Assembly: GCF_013204825.1 (NCBI RefSeq)
Contig: NZ_JABMKV010000001.1
Location: forward strand, 186,001 to 250,000
DNA from: Pedobacter boryungensis
GTDB lineage: Bacteria; Bacteroidota; Bacteroidia; Sphingobacteriales; Sphingobacteriaceae
DNA: 64,000 nt
Direction of reading: 5' to 3'
The notes beneath the pieces are model-generated. The model saw only the letters and a program-made list of their open reading frames with translations. It was not told the origin of the DNA and ran no database searches. Of the stretch, positions 43,589-51,915 are shown in pieces (within the stretch, counting starts at the first letter, position 1; every line of letters starts with the position of its first letter). The position numbers and the translations under genes are program-made.

Positions 43589-44923
43589 CTAGCGAGTAAA
43601 ACTCAATCTCTTTCCAATCTCACTTGTCATAAACTTACCATTTTGATAGGCTAAATTACCTGATACAAAAGTATGTGTAATGCTTGCTTGAAAAGTTTCT
43701 CCATCAAATGGCGACCAACCACATTTATAAAAAATGTTTAGTGGTGTTACTTTAAAGGGATCATTTAAATTTACCAATACTAAGTCTGCCCAATACCCCT
43801 CACGGATAAAGCCACGTTTTTCGATATCAAAACAAATAGCCAAGTTATGAGCAGTTTTTTCTGCAATTTTTTCTAAAGAGATCTTTCCTTGCAAATGCAT
43901 TTCTAACAAAGCGGGTAAAGCGTGTTGCACTAATGGTCCACCAGAAGGTGCTTGTGAATAAGGTTGTTGTTTTTCTGCCAAAGTATGTGGTGCATGATCA
44001 GTTGCAATTACATCAATGTTGTCATTTAATACACCTTGTAAAATGCCAACTTGATCGGCTGCAGTTTTTACAGCAGGGTTCCATTTGATGAAATTTCCTT
44101 TTGTAGCATAATCTTGATCATTAAACCAAAGGTGATGTACACAGGCTTCGGCAGTAATTTTTTTATCTTTTAATGGAATTGAATTATCAAATAAAGCAAT
44201 TTCTTGTGCAGTAGAAATATGCAGAATATGCAACCGTGTTTGGTAACGTTTAGCTAATTCAACTGCTAATGAAGAGGATTTATAACAAGCTTCTGCACTA
44301 CGTATTAAAGGATGCATTTCTATGGTTAAATCATCGCCATATTTTGCCTTAAAAGTGGCTAAGTTTTCACGAATTGTTGCTTCGTCTTCACAATGTGTAG
44401 CGACTAAAATTGGTGCTTTGCTGAAGATATTCTCTAAAGTTTGCTCATTATCTACCAACATATTTCCAGTTGATGAACCCATGAAAACTTTAATTCCACA
44501 TACGTTTTTAGCATCCGTTTTTAAAACTTCTTCTATATTATCATTGCTGGCACCCATGTAAAATGAGTAATTGGCTAATGATGTTTGTGCAGCGATATCA
44601 TATTTATCTGCTAGTAATTCTTGTGTTAATGTATTTGGAACGGTGTTGGGCATTTCCATAAAAGAAGTAATACCACCTGCAACTGCTGCCATACTTTCGG
44701 TAAAAATATCTGCTTTGTGCGTTAAACCTGGCTCACGAAAATGAACTTGATCGTCTATCATTCCTGGTAAAAGGTAAAGTCCATCGGCGTTAATTTCTTG
44801 TGCTTCTGGAGCTGATAATTGTTGACCAATTTTCTCAATTAATCCGTTTTTTATTAAAACATCAGCTATAAATTGCTGTCCTTCGTTAACTAAAGTTGCG
44901 CCTTTTATCAGATACGTATTCAT
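43589..44923 (-). CDS. pyrC: Dihydroorotase, type I
   Basis: The enzyme closes N-carbamoyl-aspartate to dihydroorotate in pyrimidine synthesis. The 444 residues form an amidohydrolase barrel. The first metal loop reads GMIDDQVHFREPGLTHK (about 54-70); the first His of the usual HxH pair is replaced by Gln 59, leaving H61. The other motifs are intact: GIKVFMGSSTGNMLV (carbamylated Lys), VATHCEDEATI, LHILHISTAQE and VIATDHAPHT. I think this substitution is common in Bacteroidetes dihydroorotases but cannot check it here. Confidence 0.93.
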   Translation of the reverse strand: MNTYLIKGATLVNEGQQFIADVLIKNGLIEKIGQQLSAPEAQEINADGLYLLPGMIDDQVHFREPGLTHKADIFTESMAAVAGGITSFMEMPNTVPNTLTQELLADKYDIAAQTSLANYSFYMGASNDNIEEVLKTDAKNVCGIKVFMGSSTGNMLVDNEQTLENIFSKAPILVATHCEDEATIRENLATFKAKYGDDLTIEMHPLIRSAEACYKSSSLAVELAKRYQTRLHILHISTAQEIALFDNSIPLKDKKITAEACVHHLWFNDQDYATKGNFIKWNPAVKTAADQVGILQGVLNDNIDVIATDHAPHTLAEKQQPYSQAPSGGPLVQHALPALLEMHLQGKISLEKIAEKTAHNLAICFDIEKRGFIREGYWADLVLVNLNDPFKVTPLNIFYKCGWSPFDGETFQASITHTFVSGNLAYQNGKFMTSEIGKRLSFTR

Positions 44924-44979
44924 AGTTGTAAAGGTAGGTAATAGAGTCGGAAAGTTTAGAACATAAACCTTTGTTTTCT

Positions 44980-45022
44980 AAACTCGATAGGAGCTAACAC
45001 GAAGTGCAACGAAGTAAAGCAG
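44980..45022 (-). repeat. Dispersed intergenic element, copy 3 (inverted)
   Basis: Read on the minus strand this 43-bp stretch aligns to 5370-5412 at 32 of 43 bases. It continues to AGTCCCGCTAT at 45023-45033, which matches the left end of copy 2. It lies between pyrC and the helicase gene, near a GTCGGAAAGTT phrase at 44946. Confidence 0.6.
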
Positions 45023-45117
45023 ATAGCGGGACTGGATTTGCGAAGAGAAGTTTCCGATCGTTTTCAAAGCTTTTCTTATTGAATGGACGATAAACTTCGG
45101 ACTACAGACTTATTCTG

Positions 45118-45125
45118 TATCTTTG
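45118..45125 (+). promoter_or_regulatory. -7 box of the DEAD-box helicase gene
   Basis: TATCTTTG matches TAnnTTTG exactly, 6 bp before ATG 45132. It overlaps the TTG at 45123 that would extend the frame, so the ATG is the true start. Confidence 0.55.
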
Positions 45126-45131
45126 TACGCT

Positions 45132-46478
45132 ATGGCAAAATTGTTCGAAGAATTTAATTTAAATAGGCAAATATTAAACGCAGTTGCCGATGCAGGTTAC
45201 ACGGTTGCTACTCCAATACAGGAAAAAGCAATTGCACCGGTTTTGTCTGGTCAGGATATTTGTGGTATTGCAGAAACAGGAACGGGAAAAACAGCAGCCT
45301 ATGTTTTACCGATGTTGATGAAATTAAAGTATGCGCAGGGCGATGCAGCAAGAGCTTTAATTTTAGCGCCAACTCGCGAATTGGCCATGCAAATTGCGGA
45401 AGAAGTGAAGCGTTTTAGCACCTATACAGATTTACGTTCGGTGGTAATTTTTGGCGGAATTGGTCCTAAGGCACAAAAAGAACAAATAAAAGCAGGAGTT
45501 GATATTATTATAGCAACACCTGGACGCTTTTTAGATATTTATCTTTCTGGAGATATTAACACCAAATACTTACAATTTTTAGTGTTGGATGAAGCTGATA
45601 AAATGATGGATATGGGCTTTATTGGTTCTATTCACAGAATTTTAGAAGTGGTTCCTCGAAAGCGTCAAAACTTGCTTTTTTCGGCTACAATGAGCGATTT
45701 AGTGCAAAAGATTGCTGGAGATTTTTTGAAACATCCAACTATAATTGAAGCAAGCGAACAAGCAACGCCAGCAAGTACGGTTACGCAAGTTCTGTATGAA
45801 GTACCAAATTTTAAAACAAAAATTAATCTATTACAGCATCTGCTGAAAGACGTTGAAGTTTTTAATAGATTGATCATTTTTTGTAAAACGAAAGCAGTAG
45901 CTGATAATATTTTCAGTTATGTTGTGCGTAAATTTGGCGAAGATTCGGTTAGAGTTATTCATGCAAATAAAGGGCAAAATACGCGTATTAATTCTATCAA
46001 TAGTTTTAAAGAAGGAAATATTAGGGTTTTGGTAGCTACAGATGTCGCATCGAGAGGAATTGATGTGACGGATGTAAGTCATGTTATCAATTTTGATGTT
46101 CCTATTATTATTGAAGATTATGTGCATAGAATTGGTCGTACGGGTAGGGCTTTTGCCACAGGAGATGCAATTACTTTTTGCACAGAGGCTGAAAAATATT
46201 ACATCCGTAAAATTGAAAAGTTAACGCGTCAGTTTATTCCAGTTGAACCCATTCCTGAAGGAGTTTTTGTAGAAGAAACACCTTATGAGGAAAAACAACA
46301 GATTGCGAAAGAGATAGATTTGCAAAAACGCAAGGAAGACCCTGATTTTAAAGGTGCTTTCCACGAAAAGAAAAATGCTAAACAGATTGAAGAGCGTGAG
46401 AGAGAAAAGGCTAGAAATAAAGCGCACAAAACAAAAGTATTTAAGAATAAAAAACGCTTTGATAAGAAGAAATCATAA
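45132..46478 (+). CDS. DEAD-box ATP-dependent RNA helicase
   Basis: The 448-residue helicase has two RecA-like domains and all motifs: Q-motif PIQEKAIAPVL, motif I AETGTGKTAAY, Ia PTRELAMQI, II LDEADKMMDM, III SATMSDL, V ATDVASRGID and VI HRIGRTGRA. The C-terminal tail is Lys/Arg/Glu-rich (about residues 400-448), typical of RNA-binding tails. These enzymes remodel RNA in ribosome assembly or cold adaptation. The small membrane protein gene follows directly after its stop. Confidence 0.94.
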   Translation: MAKLFEEFNLNRQILNAVADAGYTVATPIQEKAIAPVLSGQDICGIAETGTGKTAAYVLPMLMKLKYAQGDAARALILAPTRELAMQIAEEVKRFSTYTDLRSVVIFGGIGPKAQKEQIKAGVDIIIATPGRFLDIYLSGDINTKYLQFLVLDEADKMMDMGFIGSIHRILEVVPRKRQNLLFSATMSDLVQKIAGDFLKHPTIIEASEQATPASTVTQVLYEVPNFKTKINLLQHLLKDVEVFNRLIIFCKTKAVADNIFSYVVRKFGEDSVRVIHANKGQNTRINSINSFKEGNIRVLVATDVASRGIDVTDVSHVINFDVPIIIEDYVHRIGRTGRAFATGDAITFCTEAEKYYIRKIEKLTRQFIPVEPIPEGVFVEETPYEEKQQIAKEIDLQKRKEDPDFKGAFHEKKNAKQIEEREREKARNKAHKTKVFKNKKRFDKKKS

Positions 46479-46742
46479 ATGAAATTACGATTAACGCCAT
46501 TAAACATAATAACTGCACTAAGTTTTGCGCTTTTAGTCGTTAGTTTTTTTCAAACGAAAACAGCCGGTCAACATTTTGATATGACAGCTTTTTACAAATT
46601 TCTGTTGGGTTGTTTAGTGGTGGTAAGTTTTGTAAGTGATTTAATTTTCAGATTTACCTTTAAGGATTTAAAAAGAATTTGGATAGTTGAATTAGTGTTC
46701 ATTGCACTAACTGCCATCCTTATTTTAATATTACAAAAGTAA
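46479..46742 (+). CDS. Small integral membrane protein
   Basis: The 87-residue protein has about three hydrophobic helices: LNIITALSFALLVVSFF, YKFLLGCLVVVSFVSDLIF and WIVELVFIALTAILILIL. It follows the helicase gene with no gap and may be translated by coupling. It resembles many uncharacterised Bacteroidetes membrane proteins, and I recognise no family. The gene is followed 61 bp later by gldC. Confidence 0.7.
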   Translation: MKLRLTPLNIITALSFALLVVSFFQTKTAGQHFDMTAFYKFLLGCLVVVSFVSDLIFRFTFKDLKRIWIVELVFIALTAILILILQK

Positions 46743-46803
46743 AACGATAGGTGTTTAAAATTGCTTTGTAAAATCAGCATATTTGCACCCATAAAAAAAT
46801 AAC

Positions 46804-47139
46804 ATGAAGAAAGCAGAGATAATAGTAACAGTAGAATTAGACGATAACAATTTACCAGATCAAATTTTATATCAAAGTACAGATGGCGAAAACAAAGATC
46901 AGGTGCCAGTAAAATCTATGATGTTATCTTTTTGGGATCATAATTATAAAAATTCCATGCGTATTGATTTATGGACAAAGGATATGCCTGTTGATGAAAT
47001 GAAACGTTTTTTTTATGAAACTTTGCAAACTATGGGTGATAGCTTTTTGAAAGCAACTGGCGAAGAAAACATAGTGGAAGATTTACGTGATTATTGTGCG
47101 CATTTTGCAGATAAAATGGGTATAGATACAAGAAAGTAA
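46804..47139 (+). CDS. gldC: Gliding-motility protein GldC-like
   Basis: The 111-residue soluble protein shows the GldC sequence: KKAEIIVTVELDDNNLPDQI, KSMMLSFWDHNYKNSMRIDL, LWTKDMPVDEMKRFFYETL, and a C-terminal FADKMGID. GldC improves gliding in Flavobacterium but is not essential, and its exact role is unclear. It occurs in many Bacteroidetes that do not glide. It is 11 kb from gldFG in this window, so the gld genes are dispersed. Confidence 0.88.
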   Translation: MKKAEIIVTVELDDNNLPDQILYQSTDGENKDQVPVKSMMLSFWDHNYKNSMRIDLWTKDMPVDEMKRFFYETLQTMGDSFLKATGEENIVEDLRDYCAHFADKMGIDTRK

Positions 47140-47143
47140 TTTT

Positions 47144-47169
47144 TGTCATCCTGAGCTTGTCGAAGGATT
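47144..47169. repeat. Short dispersed repeat TGTCATCCTGAGC-type
   Basis: TGTCATCCTGAGCTTGTCG followed by AAGGATT lies 4 bp after the gldC stop. In reverse it resembles CTTCGACTTCGCTCAGCGTG at 41722, so both are from one dispersed family. It is short and degenerate. Confidence 0.55.
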
Positions 47170-47182
47170 AATTATAATAAAA

Positions 47183-47587
47183 ATGTTAATTGTAAAAAAA
47201 ACAAATGCTTATTTAGGCTTAATTCTAGCGGTAATTGCCGCAGGAGTTTCTCCAATTATTAAAGTGCCTTTAAAGGGAAATTGGAATTTATATCAAACAG
47301 ATCAACGTCTATTTCTAATTACTTTTGCAATTCTTGCTTTAACCTCTTTATGTTTATTTTTAAGACAACTGAAAGCATTTAGAGTACTCACTTTCGTGTT
47401 ATTTGTTTGGAGTTTATTAATGGCTGCTGCGGTTTATTTTAAATCGAACAATTATTTTGGCTCTAAGTTTTTTGATAAAGTTTTAGCAAAAACTATTCAT
47501 TACCAATGGGGATGGATTGTTTTGTTAGTTGCGGTTTTATTGTTAATCACTAGCGTAAAAAAAGAAGTTTTAACCACCAGCAGTTAA
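47183..47587 (+). CDS. Four-helix integral membrane protein of unknown function
   Basis: The 134-residue protein has four predicted membrane helices: YLGLILAVIAAGVSPII, LFLITFAILALTSLCLF, VLTFVLFVWSLLMAAAVYF and WGWIVLLVAVLLLITSV. I do not recognise the family. It resembles small Bacteroidetes membrane proteins such as DUF4293 in layout only. It follows gldC by 43 bp, after a dispersed repeat. Its last 18 bp overlap the convergent DUF421 gene. Confidence 0.68.
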   Translation: MLIVKKTNAYLGLILAVIAAGVSPIIKVPLKGNWNLYQTDQRLFLITFAILALTSLCLFLRQLKAFRVLTFVLFVWSLLMAAAVYFKSNNYFGSKFFDKVLAKTIHYQWGWIVLLVAVLLLITSVKKEVLTTSS

Positions 47588-48085
47588 GGTTTTGTGTGCT
47601 TTTTTACGTTTATAATGTGTTTGTTTTAAGGTTTTATTTCCTGTAATTATGCTAATATTACCATCTACTTCAAAAATGGCAAGTTTCACATCTTTGTAAT
47701 GTTCAACACCATGTTCTCGCATGGCTTCTTTTAATTCATCATCGCTAATGCCTAAATGGCTTAGTTTTTTAAAATCTAATTTACCGTCGTGAATTAAAAT
47801 TTCGGGACGTTGAGAAATGAATTCACGGATGCCTTTATTGTTGAACATTAATTTCTTCAGAGCATAATTTAAAATAAAGAGCACAGCAGCTGCAGCCAAT
47901 CCGCCTAGTAAACTTGTATTGTTACCCACCATTGCATTTTGTACTGCATTGCTAATCAATAAAATCAACACCACATCAATAGTATTTAATTGCGAAAACT
48001 CTTTTTTGCCTGTTAATCGAATAGCAGTCAACATAAAAACATAGACAGCTAAACTTCGCAGTGCGATATCTAAATAAGGATTCAT
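47570..48085 (-). CDS. DUF421/YetF-type membrane protein
   Basis: The 171 residues have about three N-terminal membrane helices, with SLAVYVFMLTAIRLTGKKEF and LLISNAVQNAMVGNNTSLLGG, followed by a soluble domain (FISQRPEILIHDGKLDFKKL, LKEAMREHGVEHYKDVKLAIFEVDG). This is the DUF421 pattern of YetF-like proteins, which recent work on Bacillus links to lipid flipping; the role here is untested. It overlaps the convergent four-helix gene by 18 bp. Confidence 0.88.
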   Translation of the reverse strand: MNPYLDIALRSLAVYVFMLTAIRLTGKKEFSQLNTIDVVLILLISNAVQNAMVGNNTSLLGGLAAAAVLFILNYALKKLMFNNKGIREFISQRPEILIHDGKLDFKKLSHLGISDDELKEAMREHGVEHYKDVKLAIFEVDGNISIITGNKTLKQTHYKRKKAHKTLTAGG

Positions 48086-48141
48086 TTTAATTTTTGATTT
48101 AAAATTACGATTTACGATTAATGTATAGATCGAAAACCAAA

Positions 48142-48177
48142 TCTTTCGGTCTTCCTGACTGATAACTTCCGACTTCT
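48142..48177. repeat. Degenerate CTTTCGGTCTTCC-type spacer repeat
   Basis: The spacer before the ogt stop contains TCTTTCGGTCTTCCTGACTG and ATAACTTCCGACTTC. Parts match 16355-16379 and 41823-41848. Confidence 0.5.
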
Positions 48178-48662
48178 TAAAACTTCAACTCTGTTTGCCC
48201 TTTCTGAGCAACTTCTCGTTCATGTTGCAATAGCCATTGCTTTCGCCATAAACCACCAGCATAACCTACTAATTTACCATCACTTCCAATCACTCTGTGA
48301 CAAGGAACAACTATTGCGATATTATTTTTTCCATTTGCCGCTGCGATCGCTCGAATAGCCAAAGGTTGATGAGCAGAAAATTTAGCATATGAAACAGTTT
48401 CAGCATAAGGTATTTTAGATAAATTATGCCATACCTGCTGTTGAAAATCAGTACCAGATTGATGAATTGGAAATGTGAATTCTTTTAAATCTCCTTCAAA
48501 ATACGATTTTAATTGCTGCGCAGCGGTTTTGGTGATTTCGTTTTCTGTTAATCCAGCGGTTTCTCTTTCAGCAAATGTAATCACATTTACAGCAACATCA
48601 TCCGCTAGAATAGTTATCTCTCCAACGGGACTTTTTACAACGCTACAATATTTTTGATCCAC
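48177..48662 (-). CDS. ogt: Methylated-DNA--protein-cysteine methyltransferase
   Basis: This 161-residue suicide protein moves the alkyl group from O6-methylguanine to its own cysteine. The helix-turn-helix part FQQQVWHNLSKIPYAETVSY and the active site IVVPCHRVIGSDGKLVGYAGGLWRK (PCHRV) are intact. The frame starts at GTG 48662 (MDQKYCSVVKSPVGEITIL); no in-frame ATG lies before the conserved part. It is divergent from ccmB, with a simple-repeat spacer between. Confidence 0.94.
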   Translation of the reverse strand: MDQKYCSVVKSPVGEITILADDVAVNVITFAERETAGLTENEITKTAAQQLKSYFEGDLKEFTFPIHQSGTDFQQQVWHNLSKIPYAETVSYAKFSAHQPLAIRAIAAANGKNNIAIVVPCHRVIGSDGKLVGYAGGLWRKQWLLQHEREVAQKGQTELKF

Positions 48663-48663
48663 A

Positions 48664-48718
48664 ACACAATATTACAACAATACAACAATTTAACAATACA
48701 ACAATTTAGCAATAAAAC
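48664..48718. repeat. Microsatellite-like ACAATACAACAATTTA spacer
   Basis: Tandem phrases ACAACAATACAACAATTT and AACAATACAACAATTTAGC fill the ogt-ccmB spacer. There is no coding content, and the -7 box of ccmB directly abuts it. Confidence 0.6.
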
Positions 48719-48726
48719 TATCTTTG
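48719..48726 (+). promoter_or_regulatory. -7 box of ccmB
   Basis: TATCTTTG matches TAnnTTTG and ends 6 bp before ATG 48733, the same spacing as for the helicase gene. It overlaps the TTG extension at 48724. Confidence 0.55.
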
Positions 48727-48732
48727 TCGGAT

Positions 48733-49398
48733 ATGCAAATTGCGAATCAAGTTAAACAACTCATCCGTAAAGAAATGTTATTAGAGTGGCGTTCTAAATA
48801 TGCGCTCAATGGCATTTTGCTGTATGTAGTTTCAACTGTATTTGTTTGTTTTCTATCTTTTGTAAGTGTTCCAGAAAAATTGACATGGAATGCCTTATTT
48901 TGGATTATTATGCTTTTTGCATCTATAAATGCAGTAGCCAAAAGCTTTTTGCAAGAAAGCAAAGGCAGGCATTTATATATTTATACATTAGTTAGTCCTG
49001 TAGCCTTAATTATAGCTAAAACTTTGTATAATAGTTTGTTAATGATAGGTTTAACTCTAATCGCACTACTATTTTACACGTTAGTTTTTTCTTTTCCAGC
49101 AGGTGCTGACATGGGAATGTATTTAGTGGCAACAGTTTTAGGAAGTTTAAGTTTTGCAACCATATTTACGATGGTTTCAGCAATCGCTTCTAAAGCTGGG
49201 AATGGTGGAATGTTGATGGCAATTTTGAGTTTTCCTATTATTATTCCGGTTTTAATTGTATTAATTAAACTAGCGAAAAACGCTATTGATGGCTTGGATA
49301 GAAGTGTAAGTTTAGATGATATAGGCTTATTGGCCGTGATAAATGTATTGGTAATGGCTGCGTCTTTATTGTTATTTCCTTACCTTTGGCGAGATTAA
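48733..49398 (+). CDS. ccmB: Heme exporter-type protein CcmB
   Basis: The 221-residue membrane protein has about six helices of CcmB type: LIRKEMLLEWRSKYALNGIL, YVVSTVFVCFLSF, FASINAVAKSFLQESKGRHLY and IIIPVLIVLIKLAKNAI. CcmB forms the permease with ATPase CcmA in the System I cytochrome c maturation path. No ccmA lies in the window. ccmC follows 22 bp downstream. The start is ATG 48733, not the TTG at 48724. Confidence 0.9.
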   Translation: MQIANQVKQLIRKEMLLEWRSKYALNGILLYVVSTVFVCFLSFVSVPEKLTWNALFWIIMLFASINAVAKSFLQESKGRHLYIYTLVSPVALIIAKTLYNSLLMIGLTLIALLFYTLVFSFPAGADMGMYLVATVLGSLSFATIFTMVSAIASKAGNGGMLMAILSFPIIIPVLIVLIKLAKNAIDGLDRSVSLDDIGLLAVINVLVMAASLLLFPYLWRD

Positions 49399-49420
49399 AA
49401 ACGAAATCAAAATATAAAAA

Positions 49421-50077
49421 ATGCAAAAATCTTGGTGGAAAATTTTAGGAGCTGTTTTAGTAATTTATTCAACAATTGCTGGGTTATTATTAGGTGTTCC
49501 GCATTTAGATATTTTAAATGAAACCATCAGAAATTTGTATTTCCACGTACCGATGTGGTTTGCAATGATAGTATTATTTTCAATCTCAGTTTTTTACAGT
49601 ATTAAATCATTAATGTATACAAATGAGGTGTACGATTTAAAAGCAGTTGAAGCTATCAATGCAGGTATTATTTTCGGTGTTTTAGGATTAATAACCGGTG
49701 CTGTTTGGGCAAAATATACTTGGGGACAATTTTGGAGTTTCGATCCTAAACAAAACTTTGCAGCGATATCTATTTTACTCTACTTTGCATATTTAGTACT
49801 GAGAAATGCTATAGATGAGGAACAGAAAAGGGCTAAAATATCTGCTATTTATAACATTTTTGCTTTTCCAATGATGGTGGTTTTATTATTCGTATTACCA
49901 CGTTTACAATCTTCTTTGCATCCAGGAAATGGAGGTAATCCAGGTTTTAACAGTTACGATTTAGATAGCCGTATGCGTATGGTTTTCTATCCAGCATGCT
50001 TAGGATGGATACTGATAGGTTACTGGATTTATACCATTCGTTTTAGAATTCGCTCTATAGAACATCAAACAAATTAA
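49421..50077 (+). CDS. ccmC: Heme-handling protein CcmC
   Basis: The 218-residue integral membrane protein has about six helices and the tryptophan-rich WWD-type region (AVWAKYTWGQFWSFDPKQNF, residues about 90-109) used to bind heme. Candidate heme-ligand histidines lie in LYFHVPMWFAMI and SSLHPGNGG. CcmC loads heme onto CcmE. It follows ccmB and precedes ccmD with 4 bp between, so the three form a transcript. Confidence 0.92.
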   Translation: MQKSWWKILGAVLVIYSTIAGLLLGVPHLDILNETIRNLYFHVPMWFAMIVLFSISVFYSIKSLMYTNEVYDLKAVEAINAGIIFGVLGLITGAVWAKYTWGQFWSFDPKQNFAAISILLYFAYLVLRNAIDEEQKRAKISAIYNIFAFPMMVVLLFVLPRLQSSLHPGNGGNPGFNSYDLDSRMRMVFYPACLGWILIGYWIYTIRFRIRSIEHQTN

Positions 50078-50081
50078 TGCC

Positions 50082-50300
50082 ATGAAGAAAATTATTTTCA
50101 CTTTATTAATGTTAGTAACTACCCTGAATTTGTTCGCTCAGAACAATAATGTAGAAATGGCTGATGCCTTACGTGCTGATGGAAAAATATACGTTGTTGT
50201 TGCTGTAATGGTAATAATTTTGCTTGGTTTGATCATTTATCTCTTCTCTTTAGACAAAAGATTAAAAATGTTAGAAAAAAAATCTTCTAGCAAAAACTAA
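50082..50300 (+). CDS. ccmD: CcmD-like small membrane protein
   Basis: The 72-residue protein has an N-terminal hydrophobic segment that may be a cleaved signal (ends in LFAQ), a membrane helix (IYVVVAVMVIILLGLIIYLF) and a charged C-terminal tail. Its position right after ccmC matches CcmD, which stabilises the CcmC-CcmE complex. CcmD proteins are short and weakly conserved, so context is the main evidence. Confidence 0.75.
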   Translation: MKKIIFTLLMLVTTLNLFAQNNNVEMADALRADGKIYVVVAVMVIILLGLIIYLFSLDKRLKMLEKKSSSKN

Positions 50301-50444
50301 TTTTAAACGTCCTATTCCTAACCTTTTACCTTTTTTGTAATGGTGTTTATCTTACACTAAGCAAATTTGCACTTGCATTAGTGGTTTATTTTAATGCAAT
50401 TTTGCACCGTACAAGAAGAAAATCAAATTTATAAAACACAAAAA

Positions 50445-51866
50445 ATGGCTAATACAGCAAACGAAACAAGTTTTTTTACAGATGTATGTAAGAACTTTGA
50501 TAGTGCCGCACAATTTACCTCACATCCAGAAGGTTTATTGGCTCAGATAAAAGCATGTAACAGTGTATATCGTTTTCAATTCCCAATTCGCAGAGGTAAT
50601 GGCTTTGAGGTAATTGATGCTTGGCGTGTAGAACATTCTCATCACATGAGTCCGACTAAAGGCGGTATTCGCTATAGTGATATGGTGAATGAAGATGAGG
50701 TAATGGCACTTGCTGCCTTAATGACTTACAAATGCGCAATCGTTAACGTTCCTTTTGGTGGCGCTAAAGGCGGAATTTGTATCAATCCGAAAAATTATTC
50801 TGTTGCAGAATTAGAGACAATTACTCGTCGTTATACAACAGAGTTGATCAAAAAGAATTTTATTGGTCCTGGTATTGATGTTCCTGCTCCTGATTATGGA
50901 TCTGGTGAGCGTGAAATGAGCTGGATTGCCGATACTTATATGACAATGAATCCTGGCTCTTTAGATGCTTTGGGTTGTGTAACTGGTAAACCAATTGCTT
51001 TACACGGTATTCGTGGTAGAAAAGAAGCTACTGGCCGTGGTGTGGCATATGCTGTACGTGAATGCGTTTCTTTTGCAGAAGATATGGCTAAAATTGGTTT
51101 AAAAGCTGGTTTGGGTGATAAAAAAGTAATTGTACAAGGTTTAGGTAATGTGGGTTATCACTCTGCTAAATTTTTAGCTGAGTTTGGTGCAACAATAGTA
51201 GGGGTTTGCGAATTCGAAGGCGCAATCTATAATGCGAATGGTTTAAACATCGATGAAGTTTTTGCACATCGCAAAAACACAGGCTCAATTTTAGGATTTT
51301 CTGGTGCAACAGACTTTAAAAATTCTATGGAAGGTTTAGAGCAACCATGTGATATCTTGGTTCCTGCAGCATTAGAAAACCAAATTACTGGTGCTAACAT
51401 CCGTAATATCAAAGCAAAGATTATTGCAGAAGGTGCAAATGGACCATGTACGCCAGAAGCAGAAGAAATTTTCACTGAAATGGGTGGTATCATTATTCCA
51501 GATATGTATTGTAATGCAGGTGGGGTAACAGTTTCATATTTCGAGTGGTTAAAAAATCTTTCGCATGTTGCTTTTGGCCGTATGGAAAGCCGTTATGCAG
51601 AAAACTCTAATGCGAATTTAATTAATACGTTAGAAAGCTTAACAGGTAAGAAAATTCCTGATGAAAACCGTTTGATGATTGTTAAAGGTGCTTCTGAAAT
51701 GGAATTGGTAAACTCTGGATTAGAAGATACCATGATTCATTCTTACAGAGAAATTAGAGAAACTTTAATTAATAAACCAGAGGTGAAAACATTAAGAACA
51801 GCAGCTTTTGTAAATTCTATTGATAAAATTGCAATTTCTTACATGAACTTAGGTATTTGGCCATAG
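50445..51866 (+). CDS. gdhA: Glu/Leu/Phe/Val-type dehydrogenase (glutamate dehydrogenase)
   Basis: The 473 residues match the Glu/Leu/Phe/Val dehydrogenase fold. The glutamate-binding domain has [20 protein letters not shown] and PFGGAKGGI (catalytic Lys). The Rossmann domain has [21 protein letters not shown], and [10 protein letters not shown] is also present. The enzyme links 2-oxoglutarate, ammonia and glutamate. The frame is open from an ATG at 50394, but that region looks like promoter and leader sequence (AATTTTGCACC). ATG 50445 gives [11 protein letters not shown] and is preferred. It divides the ccm genes but has no obvious link to them. Confidence 0.93.
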   Translation: MANTANETSFFTDVCKNFDSAAQFTSHPEGLLAQIKACNSVYRFQFPIRRGNGFEVIDAWRVEHSHHMSPTKGGIRYSDMVNEDEVMALAALMTYKCAIVNVPFGGAKGGICINPKNYSVAELETITRRYTTELIKKNFIGPGIDVPAPDYGSGEREMSWIADTYMTMNPGSLDALGCVTGKPIALHGIRGRKEATGRGVAYAVRECVSFAEDMAKIGLKAGLGDKKVIVQGLGNVGYHSAKFLAEFGATIVGVCEFEGAIYNANGLNIDEVFAHRKNTGSILGFSGATDFKNSMEGLEQPCDILVPAALENQITGANIRNIKAKIIAEGANGPCTPEAEEIFTEMGGIIIPDMYCNAGGVTVSYFEWLKNLSHVAFGRMESRYAENSNANLINTLESLTGKKIPDENRLMIVKGASEMELVNSGLEDTMIHSYREIRETLINKPEVKTLRTAAFVNSIDKIAISYMNLGIWP

Positions 51867-51884
51867 TTCAGTATATTTCATAAG

Positions 51885-51915
51885 AAGAAAAGCTCCAATT
51901 ATTGGGGCTTTTCTT
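51885..51915 (+). terminator. Intrinsic terminator after gdhA
   Basis: The 15-bp stem AAGAAAAGCTCCAAT/ATTGGGGCTTTTCTT has one G-T pair and starts 18 bp after the stop. Confidence 0.85.

Noticed and set aside
50394..50444. Upstream ATG of glutamate dehydrogenase
   Set aside because: The region resembles promoter and leader sequence, and [11 protein letters not shown] fits better as the N-terminus.
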